NCBI RefSeq assembly: GCF_002954775.1
Contig: NZ_KZ672952.1
Coordinates: 748,883-812,882, forward strand
Length of the DNA: 64,000 bases
Reading direction: 5' to 3'
Origin: Streptomyces geranii
Lineage (GTDB): Bacteria; Actinomycetota; Actinomycetes; Streptomycetales; Streptomycetaceae
Made by a program: the position numbers and the translations under genes
Shown: positions 57,001 to 64,000 of the stretch, in pieces
Position numbering within the stretch: the stretch's first letter is position 1
Layout of the letters: every line of letters begins with the position of its first letter
The notes under the pieces: model-generated
What the model was told of the DNA's origin: nothing
Seen by the model: only the letters and a program-made list of their open reading frames with translations
Databases searched by the model: none

Positions 57001-58272
57001 TCACCGGGCTACCGGAACGCCAAGCGCTTGGCCATGGCTGTCCTGGTAGCGCGGACGGCCTCTCTGATCGGCGAGCAGCCTACGCCGGATCACGTCATCC
57101 TCGACGGCCGCCGCCGCGGCGAGCGCAAGAGCCGTGGCGCCGTCGATCACCGCGCGGTCACCCGCGGGCGACACCGCCGCGGCGGCGAAGCTCTGGTGGT
57201 GAGGCGTGGCCTCCACACCGAGCAGGGCGATCATGGGGTGGATCGACGGGAGGTACTGCGAGACGTTGCCCATGTCGGTCGAGCCGAGGGTGCCGCCGTC
57301 GGGCTGTGGCGTCAGCTCGTACCCCAGTTCCTCGACCATCACCTTGTCGAAGAGATCCGCGAGATCGTCGTCATGTCTCAACGGTGCGTAAGGCAGCTCT
57401 GGTTGCGCTGTCTCCAGCTCGCACCCACTCGCCAGCGCGGCCCCTTCGAGCACCCGCCGCACCCTGGCGCGCGCGTCGTTCCACTCCCCCTCGGCGATGC
57501 CGCGGATCTCCACCTCGACAACACCCGTCTCCGGGATGACGTTGGTCGCGGTGCCGGCCTCGACGACGAAGGACCCGACGGTGACCGTCCTGCGCAGCTG
57601 CTGACGGAGGAGACCGAGTCCGACCTGCGTGAGCGTGATCGCGTCTCCCGCGTTCACACCGTCGTGCGGTGCGAAGGCGGCGTGCGCGGTCTTCCCGCGG
57701 AACGTGGCGACGATCCGCTCGTAGGCCTGTGTGGTGATCCCGCGGGAGACCATCTGGGCGAACGGCCCTCCGTGCACCATGAGTGAGAAGGTGGCATCGT
57801 CCCAGGCACCTCGCTGGAGCATGAGGATCTTGCCCCCGCCGAGTTCCTCGGCCGGCGTGCCCAGGAACTTCACCCGGATGCCGAGCCGGTCCGCCACCGC
57901 GCGAAGCCCGAGGGCGGCTCCGACCCCGGCGGCGGCGATGATGTTGTGGCCGCACGCGTGACCGATGCCGGGCAGGGCGTCGTACTCGCCGAGGACCGCG
58001 ACGGTGACCTCACCGGTGCCGTACGTCGCCTCGACGGCGGTCGGCAGGTCGTAGACACCGCGGACCACTTCGAAGCCCTCGGCTTCGAGGAAGTCGGCGA
58101 CGCGGGCCGAGGCACGGTGCTCTTCGAAGGCGAGCTCGGGGTCGTGGCCGATCGCCTGGCTGAGGGCGACCAGCCGATCCCGGTTCGTGTCGATCACGGC
58201 ACGCACCTGTCGGCGGACGGTCGGGACCGCTCCCGCGACTTCAGGTGTGCCCCGGTCCTGGACGGGGGTCAT
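57001..58272 (-). CDS. M20-family amidohydrolase/peptidase
   Basis: A 423-residue metal-dependent hydrolase of the amidohydrolase (AbgB-like) branch. Metal-site residues are visible in GIGHACGHN (C107, H109) and GTPAEELGGG (E142, E143), with HGGPFAQM and the late His in ATPHHQSFA. The dimerisation domain is inserted in the middle (ERIVATFRGKTAHAAF). Such enzymes cleave N-acyl or aminobenzoyl-type amide bonds in the cytosol. Its start codon overlaps the stop of the MFS gene by one base, so transporter and hydrolase are coupled and probably handle the same compound. Confidence 0.92.
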   Translation of the reverse strand: MTPVQDRGTPEVAGAVPTVRRQVRAVIDTNRDRLVALSQAIGHDPELAFEEHRASARVADFLEAEGFEVVRGVYDLPTAVEATYGTGEVTVAVLGEYDALPGIGHACGHNIIAAAGVGAALGLRAVADRLGIRVKFLGTPAEELGGGKILMLQRGAWDDATFSLMVHGGPFAQMVSRGITTQAYERIVATFRGKTAHAAFAPHDGVNAGDAITLTQVGLGLLRQQLRRTVTVGSFVVEAGTATNVIPETGVVEVEIRGIAEGEWNDARARVRRVLEGAALASGCELETAQPELPYAPLRHDDDLADLFDKVMVEELGYELTPQPDGGTLGSTDMGNVSQYLPSIHPMIALLGVEATPHHQSFAAAAVSPAGDRAVIDGATALALAAAAAVEDDVIRRRLLADQRGRPRYQDSHGQALGVPVAR

Positions 58273-59723
58273 CAGAGCGCTCCGATCCGGGCGGGCTCGG
58301 CGGTGGGGGCGGATGTGTCACGCGGACGCGGCGACCCGAGCAGCAGGGCGAGGAGCGCGGCGGCCACGAGGATGCCGGCGAACACGTACCAGATGACCTG
58401 GAAGGCATGCAGTGGTGTGCCGCCGGTGGCTGTCACCAAGGTGGCCATGATCGTCGCCACGAGGGCTCCCGCGAGCGACCCGCCGAGCGTACGGCCCGTG
58501 TTGTACAGGCCCGACACGGACGCGGGGGCCGACTGGGGAGCCCGGTCGATGACGACACCGGGCAGGACCGCGAGGGCGATGCCGGTACCGAGCGAGTTGA
58601 GTGAGAACAGGGCTGCGACGACGAGCGTGCCGGACGGGCCGGTGGCGAGCACCGCCAACCCGACGACCGGCACCAGGCACGCGAGGCACACGGCGAGCCG
58701 CACACCGAGCCACCTCACGACGAGCGGTGCCACGAGCGTGCCCGCCGTCAGGAACGACACCGTGAACGCGAAGACACCGCCGATCGCGCCGGTGGACACG
58801 CCCGCCCCGTAGCCGGACTCGGCCGGATCGGCGCCGAGGTAGAGCACGGTCGGGGTCACGGAGCCGAAGAGCGGCATGGAGACGAGGGCACCGAGCAGCA
58901 GCGGCACGCCAAGACGGGCCTGACGCAGCACCTTCACGTCGAACAGCGGCATCCGGGCGCGGTTCTCGACGACGAGGAAGAGGAGCAGGAGGGCCACGCC
59001 GACGACGAGTGGCGCAAGTGTGGACGGCGACGTCCAGCCGACGTTCGTCCCTGCCGCGAGGCCCGACATGACACCGATGAGCGCGACACCCAACGTGCCC
59101 GCCCCGGCCCAGTCGACGGCCCGGCCGGGGTCACCCGCGGTGGCGGGTACGACAAGGCCGACGACGACGGTCATCACGACGAGCGGGGCCGCGCCGATCA
59201 ACTGGGTGACGACGAGGTCGTCGACTGCTTCCATGAGGTAGCCGCTGGTCAGGGCGCCCAGCGCCACGCCCAGGGTCAGCGCGCCGACGAGCACGCCGAC
59301 GGCGCGGTTCGCCGTGTCCGGACGGTGCCGCTTCAGAAGTGACATCTCGATCGGCAGCATGGCCGCCATCGGGCCCTGGACGACCGAGCCAACGATCAGG
59401 AAGGTGAAGGTCGGTGCGACCGCGATGAGGAGCGAACCCGCGGCGGTGAGCGAGGCGGCGACCACCAACAGCCGTCTGGGGCCGAACCGGTCCGCGAGGT
59501 TGGTCATCAACGGAACGGAGACCGCCGATGACAGCAGGCCGACGGCGATGACCCATCCCAGGTCCCCGCCGGTGATCCCGTAGTGGGAACCGATCTCTCC
59601 GAGCAGCGGGCCGATCCAGCCCTGGATGACTCCGGCGAAGAATTCGAGAGCGAGGAGGGTGGGGAGGAGGGCGACTCCGACGCTGGTTCTGGCGCTGTCT
59701 CCTGAGGCGGATGCTTCGTTCAT
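58272..59723 (-). CDS. Major facilitator superfamily transporter
   Basis: A 483-residue membrane protein with about 13-14 hydrophobic segments. The A-motif-like loop NLADRFGPRRLL after helix 2 and the second half NTGRTLGGSLAGALVATIM fit drug:H+ antiporter-type MFS members. It overlaps the downstream M20 gene by one base and is divergent from the Lrp-type gene with 108 bp between. Either uptake of a conjugate or export of a product is possible. Confidence 0.92.
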   Translation of the reverse strand: MNEASASGDSARTSVGVALLPTLLALEFFAGVIQGWIGPLLGEIGSHYGITGGDLGWVIAVGLLSSAVSVPLMTNLADRFGPRRLLVVAASLTAAGSLLIAVAPTFTFLIVGSVVQGPMAAMLPIEMSLLKRHRPDTANRAVGVLVGALTLGVALGALTSGYLMEAVDDLVVTQLIGAAPLVVMTVVVGLVVPATAGDPGRAVDWAGAGTLGVALIGVMSGLAAGTNVGWTSPSTLAPLVVGVALLLLFLVVENRARMPLFDVKVLRQARLGVPLLLGALVSMPLFGSVTPTVLYLGADPAESGYGAGVSTGAIGGVFAFTVSFLTAGTLVAPLVVRWLGVRLAVCLACLVPVVGLAVLATGPSGTLVVAALFSLNSLGTGIALAVLPGVVIDRAPQSAPASVSGLYNTGRTLGGSLAGALVATIMATLVTATGGTPLHAFQVIWYVFAGILVAAALLALLLGSPRPRDTSAPTAEPARIGAL

Positions 59724-59831
59724 GGGGATGGTCCCGTTCGTGGGGTGGCACTGGGCAGGTCGGCAGCCAGGATCAGCCGCGCGCGCAGAGTGCGGCTAAG
59801 ATGCACGAAGTTCGCGTAAAAGGAGTGATGA
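59724..59831. promoter_or_regulatory. Divergent control region, MFS-M20 operon / Lrp gene
   Basis: A 108-bp spacer that must hold both promoters, and probably the Lrp operator. AGGAG at 59821-59825 is the ribosome site for the TTG start at 59832. No exact palindrome stands out. Confidence 0.45.
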
Positions 59832-60836
59832 TTGCAGCAGAACAGCCTGGATAAGCTGGATTTGCAGATTATCCACGCGCTCCAGATAGAGCCGAGAGTG
59901 GCCTGGAACGTACTCTCCGGCGTGCTCGGCAGTGACGCCGTGACGCTCTCCCGGCGCTGGGCACGCATCGAGCGCGCGGGGCTCGCCTGGATCACCGCGG
60001 CTCCAGGTGGCCCGGACCCCGGAGGCACACTGGCACTCGTGGAGTTCGTCTGCGAGCCGGACGCCGTGCTCACGGCCGCGGACGCCGCCGCTGCCGATGC
60101 CGCGATCTGTTCGATCGACCTCACCGCGGGCCGACGGGAATTCATCGCGACGCTCGTGGTCCGCGACGACGCGGAGCTCGCCGAGTACGCCCTGAACCGC
60201 ATGGGTGCGATCCCCGGCGTACGGAGCGTTCGCACGCACGTCGTCAACGAGATGCTGCGACAGGGGGCGGACTGGACCGTCGACACGTTGGGCCCCACCC
60301 AGCGCAGACACATCCCCACGCCGCGCCCACCTCGCGCGGGCTCCGCCAAGCGAATCGGGACGGCGCTCACCGCCGACCTCTGCCGTCTGCTGTCCCGCAA
60401 CGGCCGCGCGACCTGTGCGGCACTGGCCACGGAGCTCGGCATCAGCGCCCAGCAGGTGAGCGACGCGATCGCCCGCCTGCGGCACGACGGGTCGCTCGTA
60501 CTGCGGACCGATGTCGCGGCCTGTCACTCGAACTGGCCGATCGCCACCTGGTACTTCATCCAGGCCCCCGCCGCCACGGTGATCGGGGCCCGAGGGGTGC
60601 TCGACGGCATGCCGACGGTCCAGTTCGCCGGAAGCGCGACCGGACCGTTCAACCTGATCGTGGCGGCGGGTGCCCGCGCGAAGCAGGAGGTGCTCCATCT
60701 GGAGGCGGAGTTGGAGCTTCGTCTGCCGCACGCGCGGATCATGGACCGGTCCGTCGTCCTCCGGCGGCACAAGCACCTGGGACGACTGCTCGACGCGTCC
60801 GGCCGCGCGAACGGTCAGTTCGTTCCCCTGCGGTGA
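59832..60836 (+). CDS. Lrp/AsnC-family regulator, double-module form
   Basis: A 334-residue protein with two Lrp modules in tandem, about twice the usual length. The first helix-turn-helix is LDLQIIHALQIEPRVAWNVL, the second LTADLCRLLSRNGRATCAAL with ELGISAQQVSDAI. Each is followed by a RAM-like ligand/oligomerisation region. TTG at 59832, preceded by AGGAG, is the only start in frame; the nearby ATG and GTG are in another frame. Divergence from the MFS-M20 pair makes it the likely local regulator, responding to an amino acid or the M20 substrate. Confidence 0.9.
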   Translation: MQQNSLDKLDLQIIHALQIEPRVAWNVLSGVLGSDAVTLSRRWARIERAGLAWITAAPGGPDPGGTLALVEFVCEPDAVLTAADAAAADAAICSIDLTAGRREFIATLVVRDDAELAEYALNRMGAIPGVRSVRTHVVNEMLRQGADWTVDTLGPTQRRHIPTPRPPRAGSAKRIGTALTADLCRLLSRNGRATCAALATELGISAQQVSDAIARLRHDGSLVLRTDVAACHSNWPIATWYFIQAPAATVIGARGVLDGMPTVQFAGSATGPFNLIVAAGARAKQEVLHLEAELELRLPHARIMDRSVVLRRHKHLGRLLDASGRANGQFVPLR

Positions 60837-61141
60837 CTGGCGCTCCGGTGCGATCACGGCGGAGCGCCACAGTGTCTGCCGCCGCGGACGTCCTGCCGAA
60901 GTGTTCGTCGCAGCCCAGGCAGACCGGCGGAAGGACGACGGTCCGCAGGCAGGTGCCGTGTCGTGAGGACGGGCTTCCGCGTCTGCGCTCGCGACCCCGG
61001 TCGCCCGAGGTCAGCCGCGGGCCCCTGCCGAACATGACCGGACCTGGCCCGTGGGCTCCTCAGGATGGACTGCGCGGAACTCGTACGGGACACCCGGCGC
61101 GGGGTCCTGGGGGTGCCGGGACTCAAGGCGGCGGCCGACAG
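60837..61141. other. Convergent spacer without recognisable gene
   Basis: Short frames on both strands only. A plus-strand frame from 61065 (MDCAELVRDTRRGVLGVPG) reads like the beginning of a protein but soon enters the esterase gene in antisense; I cannot assign it. No clear hairpin. Confidence 0.35.
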
Positions 61142-62500
61142 TCATGCGCGGCGGACGGTGATGACGCCGGGGACAGTGGTGTCCGGGAGCGTGCCGGTGC
61201 GGGCGAACTCGGCCCACAGGGCGCGTACCGGCCTGCCGTCCCTCTCGACCTGGTCCATGGGCAGACCGCCCAGAAGCGCTGCGCCGGTCCAGGCTTCGCG
61301 GTGGGGAAACAGCAGCGGCACATCGGCGGCGTGGGCGGCCCTGAGAGGGTTGTCGCGCGCTCCCCAGGTGACCGTGTAGCGGTGGATCCGGCCGCCGCCG
61401 CGCTTCATCCTTCGCACGAGCCGGGTCATGCCGCGGCCGAAGACCAGCCAGGTCAGAAGGGAGACGAGGACCGGCCGCAGGAGACGCCCGGCGAAGGGGA
61501 TCCTGACCAGCTTGGCGAACGGCGGCAGGGAGTCCACGTAGAAGGCGGCTTCACGGCTGGTACGGCCGATGAGCACGTCGATGTCCCGGGCCGCCTCGGT
61601 CCAGGCTTGGTAGACCTCGCTCTCGGGAGGCAGCGGCTCGTGACCGTACTGGACGCTGAAGGCCATGGCGGCCTTCAGGCCGTGCGGTGCCGCCTGCGCC
61701 GCCACCTCGGGGAGCGCGGCGAGGACCTGCTCGGCGTCGAGAGTCAGGTCCAGGGACTCGGCTGCCCGGGCCATGTCCCGTGTCATCGCCTCCCGGCCGC
61801 GCCAGACGCCCAGCGGCGCGCTCTGGATGATCGCGCGGCGGAAGAGTCCGCGAGTGCCGTCCGCGATCATGAGGTGGGCCACGGCGTCGCCGCCCGCCGA
61901 CTCCCCGAACAGTGTCACGCTGCCGGGATCTCCGCCGAAGGACTCGATGTTGCGCTGGATCCAGCGCAGGGCCTCGATCTGGTCGTACAGCCCGAGGTTG
62001 GCGGGCCGATCGGCATGCCCCAGGTAGCCGAAAAGGCCCAGCCGGTAGGTCACCGCGACCACGATCACCCGCTGCTCGCGCACCAGGGCGGCCGGGTCGT
62101 ACGCCGGGGTGTCAGCGACCCCGTTGGTGTAGGCGCCGCCGTGGATCCAGACCATGACGGGCAACCGCTCGTCGGGTCCGAGGTCGGCGGGCAGGGTGAC
62201 GGACAGCCGCTGGCAGTGCTCGTCGTAGGCGACGCCCGCCCGGTAGGGGCCGACGATGCGCTGGGTGATCGGGTCGGGGGGCTGTGGACAGGCCGGGGCC
62301 GGCGTGATGGCGAGAACGGGTTCGGCGGCGGGCGGTTCCGGGCAGGGGCGCTCGAAGCGGGCGGCGCCGGCGTACCGGATGCCGGTCGCTCGGATCAGGT
62401 CGCCGTCACGCCGGGCGATCACCGTTCCCGCGGGGCAGTCGAAGCGGGGCGGCCCGTCCGCGCTGCCGGGGTGCGGCTGGGAGAGGGAGTGCTGGGTCAA
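61142..62500 (-). CDS. Type-B carboxylesterase family protein
   Basis: A 452-residue alpha/beta hydrolase. The oxyanion motif IHGGAY is at 119-124, NLGLYDQIEALRWIQ precedes the nucleophile Ser201 in FGESAGGDA, and the catalytic His is probably in LRAAHAADVPLLF. The Glu acid appears near PPESEVYQAW but is less certain. At 452 aa it is shorter than typical (~500 aa). Start is TTG at 62500 after GAGGAACGACG. Leftward, ~200 bp from the ligase gene. No signal peptide. Confidence 0.88.
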   Translation of the reverse strand: MTQHSLSQPHPGSADGPPRFDCPAGTVIARRDGDLIRATGIRYAGAARFERPCPEPPAAEPVLAITPAPACPQPPDPITQRIVGPYRAGVAYDEHCQRLSVTLPADLGPDERLPVMVWIHGGAYTNGVADTPAYDPAALVREQRVIVVAVTYRLGLFGYLGHADRPANLGLYDQIEALRWIQRNIESFGGDPGSVTLFGESAGGDAVAHLMIADGTRGLFRRAIIQSAPLGVWRGREAMTRDMARAAESLDLTLDAEQVLAALPEVAAQAAPHGLKAAMAFSVQYGHEPLPPESEVYQAWTEAARDIDVLIGRTSREAAFYVDSLPPFAKLVRIPFAGRLLRPVLVSLLTWLVFGRGMTRLVRRMKRGGGRIHRYTVTWGARDNPLRAAHAADVPLLFPHREAWTGAALLGGLPMDQVERDGRPVRALWAEFARTGTLPDTTVPGVITVRRA

Positions 62501-62706
62501 CGTCGTTCCTCCGACTGGTTGTCGATCACTGGGATTGGCCTGTCCGGCGTGGCACGGCCGCCGGCGCGCCGGACGATCCAGCCGTCAGCGGGGCCGGGCC
62601 CGCTCCAGGCCGTGCGGCGGAGCGAGCACGCGCGGAGACCCGTTCCCCGATGGTCCCGTCCTTGGGACGGGACGGAGCGGGCGCGGTGCACCCGGTCGGC
62701 ACGCGC
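62501..62706. other. Spacer between ligase and carboxylesterase
   Basis: Same-strand gap of about 200 bp. I see no gene and no strong hairpin, so co-transcription remains possible. Confidence 0.3.
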
Positions 62707-64000
62707 TCACATCCGGGCTCTGATCTCGCGCTTGAGGATCTTGCCGGTCGGCCCCTTGGGCAGTTCGTCCACGATGCGTACGGCCCTGGGGTATTTGTAG
62801 GCGGCGACGCGGTCGCGCGCGTACGTCCGCAACTCCTCGGGCGTGGCTGTGCTGTGCGGCCTCAGGGACACCACGGCGATGACCTCCTCGCCGTGCACCG
62901 GGTGGGCGACGCCGACGACGGCGGCCTCACCGACGGCCGGATGACTGTGGAGCACCTCTTCGATCTCGCGCGGGTAGACGTTGTAGCCACCACGGATGAT
63001 CATGTCCTTCTTGCGGCCCACCACGTAGTGGAAGCCGTCCTCGTCGCGACGCCCGATGTCCCCGGTGTGGAACCAGCCGTCGCGGATGGCGGCCCGGGTC
63101 TGCGAGGGATCGTTCCAGTATCCCTTCATGACGTTGTGACCACGGACGACGATCTCACCGCGCTCGCCCGGGAGCACGTCCTTCCCGTCGTCGTCGACGA
63201 GGCGGAACTCCACCCCGTCGACCGGGGTTCCGATCGAGCCCGGGCGCCGGGCGTCGGCCCGGTTGAACGACGCGATCGGGGAGGTCTCCGACAGCCCGTA
63301 GCCCTCCAGGACCACGCACGCGAAGGTGTCCTCGAACCGGGTCATCACCTCCACCGGCATCGCCGCGCCGCCCGAGACGCACACCCTGAGCCGGGAGAGG
63401 TCGTACGCGGTGGCGGCGGGGTGGTTGAGGAAGGCGACGTACATCGTCGGAACGCCGGCGAAGACGGTGACCCGGTCCCGCACCAGTACCTCGAACGCCT
63501 CGGCCGGGTCGAAGCGCGGCAGGAGCGTCAGGCAGGCACCTGCCCGCACGGCCGCGTTGAGGGAACACGTCTGTCCGAAGACGTGGAACAGCGGCAGTCC
63601 TCCGAAGACCACGTCGTCGGCCCCGATCGCCATCAGGTCGACGGCTATGTCTATGTTGCGGCCGAGACCCGCGTGGGTGAGTTCGGCTCCCTTGGGCCGA
63701 CCGGTGGTCCCGGAGGTGTAGAGGATCACCGCGGTGTCGTCGCCGCCGCGGTCGGCGACCTCCGCCGTCTCCGGTGAGCCGGCGAGCACGCCGGGGAACC
63801 CGTCCGGGTCGACCAGTACCGTCGTCGCCCTCGAGAACCTGACCCCGGCTTCGGCCGCCTCCCGGAATCCGGCCCAGACGAAGAGCAGCCGGGCTCCGGA
63901 GTCCGTCAGGTAGTGGGCGACCTCCGCCTCCTTGAGGAGCGGGTTCATCGGTACGACGATCCCGCCGGCCCGGAGGATCCCGAAGTACAGGACGGCGAAC
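62707..64000 (-). CDS. Long-chain acyl-CoA ligase (AMP-forming), C-terminal part, runs off the window
   Basis: The frame stays open to the last base (reading FAVLYFGILRAGGIVVPMNP), so the gene starts beyond 64000; the ATG at 63948 is internal. Motifs: phosphate loop LYTSGTTGRPKG, GYGLSETSP, GWFHTGDIG, the hinge RKKDMIIRGGYNVYP and the C-terminal catalytic Lys in KGPTGK. It forms acyl-CoA from a fatty or aromatic acid. The neighbouring carboxylesterase would supply such an acid. It is a distinct relative of the ligase at 3566. Confidence 0.93.
   Translation of the reverse strand, partial: FAVLYFGILRAGGIVVPMNPLLKEAEVAHYLTDSGARLLFVWAGFREAAEAGVRFSRATTVLVDPDGFPGVLAGSPETAEVADRGGDDTAVILYTSGTTGRPKGAELTHAGLGRNIDIAVDLMAIGADDVVFGGLPLFHVFGQTCSLNAAVRAGACLTLLPRFDPAEAFEVLVRDRVTVFAGVPTMYVAFLNHPAATAYDLSRLRVCVSGGAAMPVEVMTRFEDTFACVVLEGYGLSETSPIASFNRADARRPGSIGTPVDGVEFRLVDDDGKDVLPGERGEIVVRGHNVMKGYWNDPSQTRAAIRDGWFHTGDIGRRDEDGFHYVVGRKKDMIIRGGYNVYPREIEEVLHSHPAVGEAAVVGVAHPVHGEEVIAVVSLRPHSTATPEELRTYARDRVAAYKYPRAVRIVDELPKGPTGKILKREIRARM

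Noticed and set aside
59585..59600. GGGAACCGATCTCTCC, resembling the LacI operator
   Set aside because: It lies within the MFS coding sequence and both outer ends of the palindrome are lost; likely chance.

Overview
The window looks like a chromosomal segment of a Streptomyces-type actinomycete. Base composition is strongly GC-rich with GC-rich third codon positions, GTG and TTG starts are common, Tat-exported and lipoprotein secreted enzymes are frequent, and terminators are perfect GC hairpins without U-tracts. Nested regulators (LuxR, TetR, LacI, STAND) and decayed mobile DNA fit the accessory part of such a chromosome. Both ends cut genes: an MMPL transporter on the left and an acyl-CoA ligase on the right. 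I saw no rRNA, tRNA or CRISPR array.

Region 1 (1-13.8 kb) is a catabolic island. After the MMPL transporter come decayed sequence, a response regulator that has lost its DNA-binding half, and a NucS/DUF5655-type nuclease gene. An acyl-CoA ligase follows. Then a leftward operon encodes a class I Baeyer-Villiger monooxygenase, an HSL-family esterase, a zinc alcohol dehydrogenase, and a GAF histidine kinase with a NarL-type regulator. Two tandem TetR paralogues and a short-chain dehydrogenase face it. Together they suggest alcohol to ketone to ester or lactone to hydroxy-acid to acyl-CoA.

Region 2 (14-22.8 kb) holds an HTH-STAND ATPase-WD40 membrane protein, a secreted NLP (necrosis-inducing-like) protein, a large secreted subtilase and an alpha/beta hydrolase.

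Region 3 (22.8-27.7 kb and 39-56.6 kb) is a split arabinose-polysaccharide utilisation locus. It contains a broken GH43-like gene, GH51 and GH31 enzymes, a GH2 beta-galactosidase, a D-2-hydroxyacid dehydrogenase, a LacI regulator, a sugar ABC importer without ATPase, a second GH51 enzyme, and two Tat-exported enzymes ending in arabinofuranose-binding (CBM42/AbfB) modules. Six copies of a 16-bp palindrome (consensus TAGARAYCGRTYTCTA) lie in front of these genes and probably define one LacI regulon.

Region 4 (27.8-38.6 kb) lies between the two halves. It has an orphan promoter/operator, two convergent paralogous LuxR ATPase regulators, a secreted protein made of two copies of a protease-prodomain-like module plus a Lys/Ala tail, a trypsin-like protease with the matching prodomain, and an orphan PTS EIIC. 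The prodomain-like protein beside the protease is the most novel-looking arrangement.

Region 5 (57-64 kb) has an M20 amidohydrolase and MFS transporter pair facing a double-module Lrp regulator, then a type-B carboxylesterase and a partial acyl-CoA ligase.
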